DNA of 64,000 bases from Gymnothorax reevesii (lineage: Eukaryota > Chordata > Actinopteri > Anguilliformes > Muraenidae): contig CM056583.1 in assembly GCA_029721435.1 (NCBI GenBank), positions 57,502,120 through 57,566,119 on the forward strand, read 5' to 3'. The notes under the pieces were generated by a model. It did no database searches. It worked only from the letters and a program-made list of their open reading frames with translations, and had not been told where the DNA came from. This document shows positions 19,705-32,360 of this stretch, piece by piece. Position 1 is the first letter of the stretch. Every line of letters begins with the position of its first letter. Made by a program: the position numbers and the translations under genes.

Positions 19705-20283
19705 ATCCAAAATCAATGAGTCAGGTGGGCGGAGGTGGCTTGAAGGTGAGAGGCCAGGTTTGACTATGGCATCATGAAAATCAGGAAGAATGATCATTCC
19801 AACGTTATTGGAAAAAGAGATAATGTTTGTAAAATTGAATAGGAAAAAAATGATGATTGACAAGAAAAATTCAGTTTTAGAAAGACAGAGGACAGCCTGC
19901 CGAGAAACACAACTGACGTCTCCAGTCTCTTTTTGTCTTTTTTAAAACAGGAAATATTTTTTGATATTTGGCATCTACTCCCGGAGGCCAGTAACATATG
20001 CCACAGTAATGTACTGCATAACTGAATATTAAAATGCAAACTAATGCCTGACCACTCTAGTACGTTAGCTATTTTAAGAAACCAGAAAATGGTAAAAACA
20101 TTAAAGTTATAACTAATATAATTGATAATGTGTATGTAAGATTCATTGCAAGGGTGCAACTGACCAAACATTAAGAATGACTGATATTATTATCAGTGCC
20201 GAGGAGGTCGGGAGGAGCCGTGAAACAAATCCTGCTAAGGGCCCCATGAAGGCTTAGTCCAGCCCCGTCAGCATGTCTCTGAG
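19705..20283. other. Unclassified stretch inside the Gypsy element
   Basis: Occupies the place where RNase H and integrase should be. Part (19790-20170) has no Gypsy similarity that I can see and may be an insertion or a filled deletion. Ends could not be defined. Confidence 0.4.
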
Positions 20284-21032
20284 CGGGGTTTCCCAAACTT
20301 CTCCCTGTGTATGCTGGTTTTTGCTCCACCCTGGTTTGCTGTCATAGGATTTTAACAAGCTGTTAATTTGTCTTAATTAGGTGCATTTTTGTTCAGAGCA
20401 GCAATTTATCCTCTCTCGTCAAACAGTATTTTCACAGGTATACATACAAACAGTAAGGAATAAATTCTGCATCCACATTGCAATATATAAATAAAAACTC
20501 CATAAAAAGAGGGAAAAATGTATCCAATCAAAGGAAAATCAATGGGTTCCTAATTGGTGAAACTGTGGGCACATTGTTGCAAAAACTAACAATTTACGAA
20601 ACAAGCAAATGACAGAGTCAAACCTGTTTTATGTTATGTTTTCGTGATTGAGCGCCAGCAAATTATTTTGAAAGAACTCTCATCACCTGCCTTCAGCAAC
20701 CTAATTTGGAGGTTACTGATTTTCTCAGAACCTGATTTGATCTGTTTTAAAATGTTATTACCTGAAATTATGAAACCTGAAATGTTATTACCACACAGAA
20801 AAAAAAAAAAACTTTATATGCACAGGTCTTTTATTTAGTCTTTTTATTCTTTGTGGCACAAATGGATTTTTCTATTAAAATTTGGCTGAAAACATCAAAT
20901 AACATAATTAAGCACAAAATGCACCCAATCTGGACAAACTAACAGCTTGTTGAAGTCCTATGATGGCATTTATGGTTGGGACAAAAACCAGTATTCACAG
21001 GGAGGCCCCAGGGCCGAGTTTGGGGACGCCTG
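20284..21032. mobile_element. 749-bp palindromic hAT-type element nested in Gypsy RT
   Basis: Inverted arms of about 115 bp: left GGTTTCCCAAACTTCTCC, TGCTGGTTTTTG, AACAAGCTGTTAATTTGTC are mirrored at the right. Flanks TCTCTGAG (20276-20283) and TCTCAGAG (21033-21040) match 7 of 8. Gypsy RT coding sequence continues on both sides (NDIL...DMLTGLD). The AT-rich core has no useful frame. Confidence 0.85.
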
Positions 21033-22084
21033 TCTCAGAGAATGTCATTGACCAGAGCCTGGAGCACAGCTGGAGCTTTGTTGAGGCCAAAGCATTTCAG
21101 ATACTCATGCTAGCTATAAGAAGCCTTGACGGCCATTTTTCATTTATCCCCCTCCCTTATCCTCACCAAATTATATGCATCACAGGCACCCCTGAGGGGT
21201 GAAGTACCCAGTTGCAAGTCTATAGTACAGTCATAGAGTAACTGAGGAGCCAGAGAGGTGGCATGGGCCTCATTAAAAACCTTCTTAAGGTTGAGGCAAC
21301 AGCAAGTGACTCTGGAGAGGTCTAAGAAGTTGAACAGTGACAATGGCGGATGATGTTATCCGGAGGCCACAAGAGACTTGAAGAACACAGGAGACAAAAT
21401 GTCAGAGGGTCGAGGCAGCTTCAAGACAAAAACAGACGAAAGGCAGGTGAGTGGGTATTTCTCACCCCAACTCATAACCTCCCCTACGGACTAGTTCATG
21501 TGTGAGTTATGCTTACTCAGCCAGGAAAAACCCAGAATGAGCAGACGCAATGGGCAGTTAACCAGATTGATACTCAGGAATTTCATGTGATTGGTGGAGA
21601 TAACAAGTTGAAAGACTTGAGTGCGGTGAGTGACTTGCCACAGCAGATGTCCATCCAAGGCATTGGATGTTGAAGGTTCAGGAGGAGAGGCTAATTGGAG
21701 TCTAGTTCTTTTATCCAACCTTCAAAGAATGAAGTTTTCATCTGTTCCAGAGTCAACAAACACAGGATGACAGAGTTTGAGATGGAGTGATGAACTGTGC
21801 TTGAGTGAGAGGTTGAGAGAACCAAGCGCAGGAAGTGGTTCAGCTCATCAACACCTTCATTTTCACTGATGTGCCTGATCCTGTACTGGGCACCTTGAGA
21901 TAACGTGGCCCAGTTGAGAGGAATAAATGCATCTGCCATCTTGCAGAGGATGCTGTCACTCCTCAGGCGTGAGCCTGGCCCTCCCCAACTGCACGGGCTC
22001 CTCTGAAACAGAAGGGGAAGATGGCGAGGCGGCCGCCGGAGGGAGTGGAGACGCTAGGAAGACAAGCGAGAGAATGCAGATTCA

Positions 22085-24455
22085 AGTTGAAGTTCAAATT
22101 CAAGTTTATTGATTGTCATTCCATCCATATCTGTAAGTACAAATACAGTGCAACAAAATAACATTTCTCTGGACTAAATGTGCATCAAATAAATAAATAA
22201 TAATAATAATAATAATGATAATTCATAATAAAGGCAGACAGATAAATGACACTGAGCAGCAGTTTAAAAAGAGACAAGTGCAACAAATAATAAAAGTGCA
22301 ATAGCCTACTTGTAAAGTGCATTTAAATGTTAAAAAGTAAAAAATATGGCTAAATAAATACTGCTAAAATGAGCAAAAATAATTTATATTTAGTGCAGGA
22401 TACACAGCAGTCATATGGCCGATGGGAAATTGGCGTTGCACATTCTGGCAGAATTTGATTTTATGGAGTGATATCTCCTGCCAGGCAGCAATAGATCAGT
22501 CAATGAGAGGGATGAGAGGAGTCACTCATAATGCAGAGCTTTGCTTCTGCATCTCTCTTTGAAAATATCTTCAATCGAGGGGAGTGGGACTCTGATGACC
22601 TTCTCGGCCATCCTCACAACACGTTGGAGAGCCTTCCTGTCAGCTACATTGCAGCTGCCATACCAGGAAGTGATGCAGCTTCTTAGGACATTCTCCACAG
22701 TGCTATGATGGGAGGAGTATGGGGGGAATTCTCACCTGCTTCAGCCTCCTGAGAAAGTGCATCCTCTGCTGAGCTCTCTTAACCAGGTGCGTAGAGTTGG
22801 GGGTCCAGGAAAGATCCTCAGAGATGTGGACACCAAGGAATTTAGTGCTGCTGGTCCTCTCCACAGGGGAGCCACTAATGTGCAGTGGGGAGTGTTCAGC
22901 CTTCGACTTCAAGTCCACAATTATCTCTTTTGTCTAGTAACATTAAGAGACAAGTTTTTCTCTGCGCACCAACTCACCAGCTGCTCCACTTCCTCTCTGT
23001 AAGATGTTTCATTGTCATCACTGACATGTCCCACCACTGTTGTGACATCAGTGAATTTAATGACCTGGTTAAAGCTGGATTTGGCAGTACAGTCATGTGT
23101 CAGTAGGGTGAAGAGTAATGGACTGAGTACACAGCCCTGGGGGGGGGGGGGGGGGCATACTCAGTGTGATAGTACAGACATCTTAGTGTCAACATGGACC
23201 ATCGGTGGTTTTCCTGTCATAGAGTCCAAAATGTAGTTGCAGTTCGAGGTGCTCTGTCCCAGCAGGGGGATTTTCTCTATTAGCTGCTGTGGGATAATGG
23301 TGTTACAACCTGAACTAGAGTCAATAAACAGTATTATTGGCATTTTTTTTTCTGTCCGGGTGAGTTAGGATGATGTGCAGGGTGAATGAGATGGTGACAT
23401 GCATGGAACGATTGGCCTAATATGCAAACTGTGAAGGATCCAGTGAGGATGGCAGGCCGACTATGAAGAAACTCAAGAACAATCTTTCAAAACATTTCAT
23501 TATTACATAGGCCAGTGCCACAGGTTGATAATCATTGAGGCAGGTTGCAGCTGATGTTTTGGGCACACGGAATTACGGTGGCAGTTTTGAATCTTGTGGG
23601 TACAACAGCCTGCTTGAGAGAGGTGTTGAAAATGTCTGTGAAGACTCCTGCCAACCCAGCAGTACAGTCTTTTAGCACCCCGCCAGGAATGTTGTTGGGT
23701 CCAGCAGCTTTACGTGGGTTGACCGTACTTAACATCCTCCTCATGTCAGCTGTACATAAGTTAAAGTACCTGCTCGTCATCGAGGGGTTATCTTTCCCCT
23801 GGCATGGGATTCAATGCCTCAAACCTGGCATGGAAATCATTCAGTCTATCGTGAATGGAGGCATCAATGACCTCAGGTTCTGGTGATATTTCATAGTCTG
23901 TTACAGCCTGAAACCTTAACCACAAACGTTTTGTGACTCTTGAGTCGAAGAAATTACCTTTCATCTTTTGAGTGTATGCCTGCTTTTCCCTCTTGATGGC
24001 TTGGGAGAAGTCAGTTCCTGCAGGCCTGAGGGCTACTTTGCCCCCGATCTGAGGGTGGCATCTCTGGTTTTCCGCATATTTCCAAACTTCAACCATCATT
24101 CATGGTTTCTGGTTTGCGGGAGGTGATGGATTTGATGACTGTGCCATCTCTAATACACTTCTCAAAGTAGTTATTCACAATCTTAGTGTATTCCTCAACA
24201 TCAACGTGGAGATCCCTTGTTGTTGCCTCCTGAACTTACTCCATTCAGTGCATTCAAAACAGTTCTGAAGTGCAGATGTTGCTCCCTTAGGCCAGACTCT
24301 GATGTGCTTCTGTGCGGGATTACTGCATTTCAACAATGATCTGTATGCTAGAAAATGCAAGACAGTTATACAATCTGAGTCACCCAAGTGGGGGCAGGGG
24401 CAGCTTTATAAGCCTCTTTAATGTTTGTGAACACCAGATCCAATGTGTTAGCATT
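22085..24455 (-). mobile_element. L2-type LINE nested in Gypsy, minus strand, 5'-truncated
   Basis: Coding pieces on the minus strand run in order from the end of the endonuclease (LDLVFTNIKEAYKAAP near 24430) through VNPRKAAGPNNIPGGVLK and FKTATVIP (RT fingers, 23560-23730), an SSGCNTIIPQQLIEK palm segment (23250-23340), and SSTKFLGVHISEDLSWT (22800-22860). The 3' end is an AATAAACTTGAATTTGAAC tail at 22085-22115. Stops, shifts and a 17-base G run at about 23140 interrupt the frame. Confidence 0.87.
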
Positions 24456-25303
24456 AGGATTGCTCCCTCTGGAAGGCTGATGCTGGAACAGGCCTGCCTT
24501 TTACTTTTCCTCTCTCATAGAGATGACTCTCAATTGTAATGTTGAGGGTAATGTGAGAGCGCAAGTCTGGAGGAAGCTCTAATGGGGTTCACGGGTCCTT
24601 TATGAGATCTGCGAGTCAATGAAGGAAGGCATCAATCAGGGACAAGGAATTCCAGCCACTGTTAGCTGCCAGGGTGCAAAACTTGATTGCTTAATCAAAG
24701 AGTTCATGTTTGCCCTGGCTTAGACTCATCAGGGCTCTAGCCATCTACTGGCCCAGGGTTGTGTTATCAAAGACTTTTTGAAGAGTATCAGTGAATAGCT
24801 GAAACAAAGCACAGACTGAAGAATCCCTGGCCCACTCAGCGATAGCCGAGGCTTCAGCTCTGCCGATGATGAAGGCTACCTTTGAGCACTCCATTGGCAA
24901 AAAGGAAGCCAGCAACTCAGAATGCAATTAGTCTTGACCAGAAAGGATGGGCAGTTCTCACAATACCCAGATAACTATTCAAGGCTAGAGAAACAAGGTG
25001 CCAGGGCAGGTTCTGGAGCTGGGGCTGGTTCAGAAGCAGGAGCTGAGGCTTGGGTCGGTTTAGAGGCTGGGGTAGGAAGGCATGCAACGAGGGGCTTGAG
25101 TAGCATCAAAAGCTGCTGAAGCTAGTCAGTCAGGTGAAAAACCTGACTGCTGATGGAAACTTAGAAGCGCTCATGACATTTAGACAGATCTCTCACCTGA
25201 AATTAGTGTTTCTTCATGTTGGAGCATCTTTTTCCCTCGTGAACGGAGAGCAACTCGCACAAAACAAGAGTTAGCAGAGTCCATGTTGTGGCCAATTCGT
25301 ATT

Positions 25304-25790
25304 ATTATGACTGGTGTAAAGACAGGACATTAAACACAGAGATCATGATAAAAAAACAAAGGTCTTTACAAGTGAGATTCAGAACACATGTATGCAGTCA
25401 GGTAGTAGGCAAACAAATCCAACAAAAATTATTGAGGAGCAAGATCTAGAGAAAGCTGAGCAGGGTCCGAAGAATCCTAGATAAACAATACACTATGAAC
25501 AAGGCTCAGAGGCTGGACACAGAAGTGCAAAGATGAACTGGCACTGACAGATGGGGAACACACACACACACACACACATAATCCTGGGGAAATCAAGATA
25601 ACAGACGACAGCCGGGATGGCTGGTGAAGCTTATTGGGGCAGAGTAGATAATCACATGTCAGAAACCCAGGGGCAGGAAGTGCAGTACTTCTGAAACAAG
25701 AGGAGGGGTAAGTAATTCAAAATAAAATAGCAAATTAAAAAATGACATAAAACAATGGATAAATCCCAGGAAGTAGGTGGCGATTTAACA
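25304..25790 (-). repeat. 5' LTR of the Gypsy element
   Basis: Begins TGTTAAATCGCC on the minus strand at 25790 and shares long segments with the 3' LTR. It contains a private CA microsatellite at about 25557-25579. The gag start codon follows about 20 bases past its end. Confidence 0.8.
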
Positions 25791-26796
25791 CTCATCATTT
25801 ATTTGTTCCCTGGTTTCTTTGTCCAGGACTAGATTATCTCGCTCCTGCCGCTTGCTTGCCACATGCCCTATCACAGCTTCTTTGTGATCCTGACGGCTAT
25901 TCCCTCACTCCAGCCTCAACCTCTTTGTGTTCGCATGTGTTGGCCCTAGTCTTGTGTCCTCACTGCCCAGCCTCAAGTGTCTCATCCTCACCATTCCCAC
26001 TCCTTCTCGGACTGACCTTTTGGTTTTGACCCATAATGAGCAACTTCGTTCAATTCACCCCCAATCCCCCCCACCAATGAATGTTTGCCAATGTTCAACA
26101 CAAACTTAATCCTCAAACACAATATGTGTTTCCTGTTGTGCTGGCTGCTGTGTCAAGCCTATACACTGATTAAAAGAAGGTTTTAACCCCGGACAGTTCA
26201 CCTTCTAAACACAGATCTGGTTTTTGCTACCCTTGGGCCCCACAATTAATTCCTTCCCCTCTGCTATTCCGGTTAAATCCCTCCTCAAGTTTGTTTTCAC
26301 TGTGTCATGGGGAGATAAGAAGCAAGATATTACCATCATCTTCCGTGAATGCTCTTTTGCTAGACTAATAAATAAAGATTGGTAATTGTAAGCAATGGAG
26401 TTGAAATGTACTTGGCTTGGGAAAAAAAAAACATTTCTATAAACCCCCTACTCATCAAAGAATGAATAAAAGCCAGAAGAGAGTGACCGCAACAAATGTG
26501 GAATTATCCAAAAAAGGGAAAACACCAGCCTATTATCAAGACCTATCAATTCAGATGTCCAGTGAATACATAAGCCAGAAACGTGGACTAGAATGACAGG
26601 CATCCGTGCTGACTGTGCACATGGAGATGTGGAGAGATAGAGGACGCAGACAAGTCACCTCGACCGCATGACCTACACCATAGAGCCAACACCATCCTTT
26701 CAGGCCTGCCAGGAGCTGGAGGTTGGGCTGATGCATTGTTTTTGCAGTGGACATCTCTGACCAAGTGTCTCCATATTTCCATTGCCATAACCTGGG
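25791..26796. other. No recognised feature
   Basis: Contains a C-rich stretch near 25850-26080 and an unassigned stretch 26450-26790. Nothing matches a known exon or element by eye. Confidence 0.45.
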
Positions 26797-26950
26797 AGGC
26801 ACGGTGGCACAGTGGTTAGCACTACTGCCCCACAGCAAGAAAGACGTGGGCCGGAATCTGGCCGGGGGCCTTTCTGTGTGAAGTTCTCATGTTCTCCCTG
26901 CATCTGTGTGGGTTCCCTCTGGGTACTCCAGTTTCCCCCACCCATAAATA
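26797..26950 (+). mobile_element. tRNA-like SINE
   Basis: Starts GGCACGGTGGCACAGTGGTTAGCAC, with the GTGGTTAGCAC box A-like sequence, and continues through CCACAGCAAGAAAG, GCCTTTCTGTGTGAAG, TCATGTTCTCCCTG and GTGGGTTCCCTCTGGGTACTCC. This combination is a very common fish SINE-type repeat. No clean A-tail; the 3' boundary is approximate. Confidence 0.75.
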
Positions 26951-27243
26951 AAACATGCATTACAGGAATGCTCTTACCAGTACCCCTGACCAAAGAACTG
27001 GCTGCCCACGGCTCTTAATAAAATTATTTGTGCAGAAACTACCGAAATGATAACCACGTCAAGTTTTTGGACGTTTTAAGTTACCTAATTATTGCGTTAG
27101 TGAAAAAAAGCAGGCAATAAATGAGGATGAATATGATTTCACTGATCTATATATATTCAGGCCATATAAATTTATAAAGCTAATTACCAATTTCATTCTT
27201 GGTATCTTCCAAAACATTTGACGTTCACTTCTGTCATGTAAAC

Positions 27244-28842
27244 CAGGGGCGTGTTTAGGGCCTGGCTACTGGGCTGTAATCCGGGGTATTTTTTCTTTAG
27301 CCCGGGGTCTTTCCTAACGGCTAAAAAATATACGAGTATGAACTATGAGCTCTTGCAACCACTGAGTCTTCAGCCTATGTTGTAATTTTTTCACCGCCGC
27401 ATGTGTTAGAAAGTTATCGTGCTTACAGGGACTTATGTGTCTGTATTGTTCTCATAAAAGCCTCCCTCTTCCACCCGAAAGCCCAGAAACTTTATAAGCC
27501 AATTTAAGGTCTTTGCACCCACAAAGTTCACCATGGTGAAACGTGACCATGGTGAAACGTGAAACATGATTTAGGAGCCTGCTAGTAGCTTATTAGATAT
27601 AAGCCTACCATTAATGAAAGAACTTCAAACTTTTTATCGTTGTGGCTAGCTATCGCTACATAAGCTAGCTTGGTGTACTCAAACATTAGAGCGTCTTCAT
27701 AGCTTAACGTTGACGAACTGATTTTGAAACTTGGGATATTGCACAGATTAAATGATTTCCAATATTAACGCATGCACAGCAGTCAATTCTGTCAAAATAA
27801 GTCTTTAAGAAGTATAAAACTGTCAAATGCGTGGCTTTAACGAATTGTTAGTGAGTGCAATTAAAACATTCAAAATCGGTTTAACCCATTCGTGACATGT
27901 GTCCTTATGTTGGTTGTCTACCAAGTTTTTAATTTCAGTTAAGTGGTAAGAACTCTGTAGCGGGCACATGGCTTTGATTTTAATTTGAGTAGTTACCAGG
28001 GAACAAATAAGGAAGGAATGAGGAATTAACTGCTAGTAAACCATTAGTTAAAAGGAAGTTCTTGAGGAACTCTTAGTCACCTTTAAAATGTAATTAATAA
28101 TTATTATTTTAGGAACAGAAAAAGAATTTTTGGTACACTATAAGTTAACAGGCAGTTCTTGAGTAACTCCTGATCAAATTTTTTTGGTTCTGCTAACTAT
28201 TTATTGCTAATTTGTTCTTCAATTAACTATAATTTTATAAAAATCTGATTATAGTCACTCAAGAACTCATTGTGGTTCATGGGCAGTTATTTCCTCATAA
28301 GTTCCTCATTTTTCCCAGGAGACAAATTTTGAGCACCTTTCTATGAAATGTTACAGATGATTCAGTGTTGCGCTGAAGAAGTCACTGAGAGTATTCTGGC
28401 GGGACTGAAAGAATTCAGCATATATGCTCTAGTGGCTGATGAGGCCAGGGACAAACATTTAGAACAACTGTCAGTTTGTGGGCACTATATCTCTCAAAAA
28501 GATGGTGATGTAAATGAAAGTTTTCTGGCTTTAAATGCTTTTGGGTGGGCTTTAACATAGACACTATAGCAGGGTCATTAGAGCATACATTAAACAGACA
28601 TGGAATCATCGTGGAATTTTTCATTTAATGTTTACGTGCAGTACTGTATCCAATATCACATACGATTTTTGCATTAGTCACTTATTTGAAATGTAAAATT
28701 TTAGGCCAGTACACTGGATTTACTTTAATCTAGTGTGAGACTTCATTATACCATTGACAAATTAATTAATTCCAATCTGCACTGAATCGTCCTGTCTTTG
28801 GGGCTCAGGCCCCAGCGTTTAAAATGTCGATACACGCCCCTG
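27244..28842 (+). mobile_element. 1.6-kb hAT element with perfect 8-bp target duplication
   Basis: Ends CAGGGGCGTGTTTAGGGCC and (complement of right end) CAGGGGCGTGTATCGAC, flanked on both sides by ATGTAAAC (27236-27243 and 28843-28850). It carries one plus-strand fragment of a DUF4371/ZMYM-like hAT transposase at 28348-28560. The remainder is non-coding, so it is an internally deleted, non-autonomous copy. The intact duplication suggests a fairly recent insertion. Confidence 0.92.
28348..28560 (+). pseudogene. hAT transposase fragment (DUF4371-like)
   Basis: A 70-codon frame inside the 27244-28842 element. It reads QCCAEEVTESILAGLKEF, YALVADEARDKHLEQLSVCGHYI and NESFLAL, matching the ILSxVADExxDxxxxEQLSVxxRY...ESFLG pattern of ZMYM6/hAT transposases, including the first catalytic Asp. 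It stops at TAG and lacks the rest of the catalytic domain. Confidence 0.75.
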
Positions 28843-28850
28843 ATGTAAAC

Positions 28851-29710
28851 AAACCAAAATCCAAGACTGACAAAAAAAAAAAACAATGGAAGAACTGATT
28901 AATTTATAAAAGAAGCAAGATTATTGGGTTACCACTATAATTTAGTCACCGGCCATGCTTGCAATGGTCTATGATTCTTAAACTTTAATTGACATAATTT
29001 GCAGTGTACCTGGTTGCCTTCATTTGTACAAAGTACTTCCATTCCATACTTCTTCATGCTTAGCTTTAGTATCCAATAGCTATAGTAAACGGTGGATGAT
29101 CTTTGAGCTACTGCAGGCGGGCTTGCCTGCAAAATCCGCCCTTGGAAATAATCAGAAGAGCTAATCAACACACTGCAGTCAATCCAGATTGCATCAAAAT
29201 ATTTCGTTTGTAACCCCATGCTGTTTGTTTTTTGTTAAAATTTCTTTATAATGAGTCTAAGTTGTTGTGTTATGCACACATGTGGTGATATTTTTAAATA
29301 TAAATTTTAAAAAATTGAGTTCTCTCATAACGACAACAAATCCTCATGCCTATCCCTAATTCCTACAGTGGAAGTAGCACCCCGAAGACAGCAGACGATG
29401 TTATGGACAAGGATACATTATACAAAAATCTAGCTCGATAACATGCCTTCTATGACATTTATTTTCAATCAGCCAGCATAGATCTTTGTTAGCTTGCGGT
29501 AGTTGCGACTGGAGCAACCCAGAAAGTGGAAAATTCTGCCAGCCATTTCGGCAATATTTTCAAGAGGTAACCATGGTCTTGAACATCCCCGAAGCATTAG
29601 CTCCAACTACAGGAATTAGTAAGCTACTTTATGCTAGAGAATATTTCATGTGTACTTTTAAAATAATTTGAATATTTATCATGGGTCAGCTATATTTCTG
29701 TAAGGTAAAA
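28851..29710. other. No recognised feature
   Basis: Between two DNA elements. AT-rich, no homology recognised. Confidence 0.5.
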
Positions 29711-29714
29711 TTAA

Positions 29715-31177
29715 AGCTGCCGTAACTGATTAGGTCGTTTTCGTAGCTTCTTGTCCGAAGCCTTTGTAAATAGTCCCCGCCCCCAATTCCCAAGTACGTA
29801 CAGGAATGTGCATCGCTTTCCGACAGAGGCAGAGAGTAGGGACTCAGTTACAATTTAAGGGCAATATAAACAGACATTCTCAGTGATTGTCATGTGAAAG
29901 CCTCACTGAAAACATGACCAACGCAACATTACATTAATGCAGAAACTTCGATATGATGGCTTTTTGAAGGTGTTAGCTAAAACTAGCTAGTGTCCTATAG
30001 CCACACATGCTATCGTTACACAGCTGAGCAAGCTGTAGTTGGCTACAAAAGATGAATATTCATTAATGAACTGACATTAGCAGGATTAAAAACCACCAAC
30101 AGAACTATGCGAGATTGATAAAACTGCATAACTAAAACAGAGTAAAACAAAGCTTATCTGTGCAGTTGCAGCAAACCTAGCTGGGCATCACTTTTTAAAC
30201 CCTTTGATTCCTTCAGTTTTCCCCATTGTGAGCAGCACCGATATGAATACAGCTCTTGGCCATCTCACGTCTTTCCTCTTAAATTCTATTTTTTCCTCTA
30301 CCATACTTTGGCACTTAGGCTGTTTAACTGTGTACGCTGTCTCCGTAGTGCTGGAATTGGAAGCTTCCTCTGCTCTGCTATTGCCACAAACATACACATT
30401 TCTTCGTCTTCTTCTAGTGATTTTTTTTCCAGCAGATGGCGCACTAACTAGGCAGATTCAGCTCTGCACTTTCACAAACAGAGAGAAACACATCTTTAGG
30501 GCATTCTCTCACCTAAATGGATAGAGGCAGTCGACAACTCCACAATTTAATGAGCTGCTTTATTACAGAAGACAGTGACTTAGACACCTGTGATATCGAC
30601 CAAATACTCGAAATAAGTGTTCTCTGTCGGAATGCGGAGCTATTTAACCCTCTAACACTCCGGTAAAATTTGCCTTAAATGCCTATCCAAGGCGTACCCA
30701 AAATAATTGAAAGCTGTTCTTCAACCGTTAGGAGAATATGGATGGTTTTGGTCTCTTTTGAAAGAAACACTCTGAAGTTTTTCCCCCAACTGAAGGAATC
30801 ACTGTTAAGTGTGCTACTATCATTGAGTAATCTAAGTTGGAACACACTGAAGTAGAAGGTTTTTATTCTCGCCTGATTTTTTTTTTTTTTTTTTTTTTGC
30901 AGACACATGCCTGCAGACGAGTGTAGCTGGGACTTATTAGCTGAAAAATCATTAGCTGAGACCACAGCAAAAAGCTGTGACACAGGCGTTGATTAAAGCT
31001 GTTGTGATGATTATATTTTGAAATGGTCGGCATCAATTGAATCACAAGAATTTTAGCTTTCCGAAGATTTGTGGCATATGTATCTCATGAAACATGCAAG
31101 CTATGTCGTGGGCGGGCCGTCCGAGTGACAAGGGGTTTTAACGCATTTTTAAAAACAAAAAATCACTTACAGCAGCT
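29715..31177. mobile_element. 1.46-kb TTAA-target DNA element
   Basis: AGCTGCCGTAACTGATT at left is mirrored by AATCACTTACAGCAGCT at right. Both are flanked directly by TTAA (29711-29714 and 31178-31181), the target used by piggyBac and Kolobok elements. No transposase frame is visible; a 20-base T run lies at about 30879-30898. The superfamily cannot be told from the ends alone. Confidence 0.82.
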
Positions 31178-31181
31178 TTAA

Positions 31182-32360
31182 CTTTAAACCCTTTTCACAG
31201 AAGCCAAATTTGGCTATTTATGGGTTACCCAATTTGATGCTTTATAATTCAAGATTTAAGCTTCATAAAGAGGATGATTGTGGCTCAACTCAGTAAGGAC
31301 ACTTATATCATTTAGAATCACATCATATTTCAGTTTATTTTCATGATTTTGGTAGAGAAAATGGGCTGCAAACATACAAAATGTTCATGAGAATTCACCA
31401 TTGAAACTGTAAAAAAAAATATATAATTCTGACGATTAAAAAATGGCTGGGGGTTAAAACAATACATTTCTGGGATAATAAACTCCTAGACCACAAGTAC
31501 TCCTCATCTGAACATGAAATATTACACTATCCATATTTTATAAGCCAAAAAAGATAGCTATCCAGGTGGCTCCCCAAACTCCCAGAGCTTTGAAAATGGC
31601 GCACTTTCATTTAATAAAATAATCATATTTTTAACGCAAATCAACTTTGTACTCATGAAGTTCAATATGAATGGATGATTTTGTGGTTGAATTTGGCATG
31701 AGTTCATCAATATAGGCGCGCCTGGACATCAATGGTCACCACTGACCTCTCCAAACCAAAAACATGCCTTTCCTCCAAGATAAAGTTCAGAGTCTTACCC
31801 TTTTATCTACAAAGCCGCGTCAGCAAGCGCACAGACATTAGAGGAACTTCTTATTTTACGGTCAGAGCCGTAACTTAGAACTGTTCACTCAGACAGAAAG
31901 ATTGCCGTTAACAATTTCAAGTTGAAGATGACTAAAACTAACCTGTGAAATGTTTATGTTTTTCACTTCTGTCCACCATGTTAATACTGCCAAACCCAAT
32001 ATTCTTATCGTGCACATTGGATAGTACAAAGGATGTATGTTAAACACCTCCATGCTTACTTACAAGGACCTACAATAGCCACAGATATGATTTTATTAAA
32101 ATGAAATGGACTTAAGAATTGCAGGATTTGTACGCGGTCACACACGTAACAAAGGCCTCACGCGCATAACGCATGCAAAAGTTTTAAGTTTTAATTAATG
32201 CAAACAGGAATAACTATTGCTAAAGTTGTTGAAGCCAAAGTGTCATAATCACAGAACTTAATGTGAATTAAATGTAGCGATTGACCCATTTTCTGAGTCA
32301 CACATGTAATGCAGCCTCTTTCTGGTCCTGTACTTCCAATGTTTTAGGCAAATATTTCAA
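31182..32360. other. No recognised feature
   Basis: AT-rich sequence with scattered motifs such as TCACACACGTAAC near 32140 that recur in similar form near 32300 and 32730, hinting at a worn dispersed repeat. No ends could be set. Confidence 0.4.

Larger units (their letters stand above)
19025..25790 (-). mobile_element. Decayed chromodomain Ty3/Gypsy retrotransposon
   Basis: Two related ~480-bp LTRs in the same orientation (19025-19504 and about 25304-25790) flank minus-strand gag-pol relics. Gag starts MDSANS at 25284 and continues through an ECSKVAFIIGRA and FTDTLQKVFDN segment near 24750-24930. A protease-region relic (LLILGFSWLSKHN) is at 21490-21720, an RT segment (FGLNKAPAV) near 21040-21110, and the terminal chromodomain (NWEGYDPEDRKG) near 19600-19640. 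RNase H and most of integrase are missing. Two younger insertions sit inside it at 20284-21032 and 22085-24455. No convincing target duplication outside the LTRs. Confidence 0.85.

Noticed and set aside
19020..25795. Target duplication around the Gypsy element
   Set aside because: Flanks TCTT and CTCA do not match convincingly; too old or rearranged to call.
30204..30524. 106-codon plus-strand hydrophobic frame
   Set aside because: Lies inside the TTAA element with no recognisable transposase or domain; composition of AT-rich DNA suffices.
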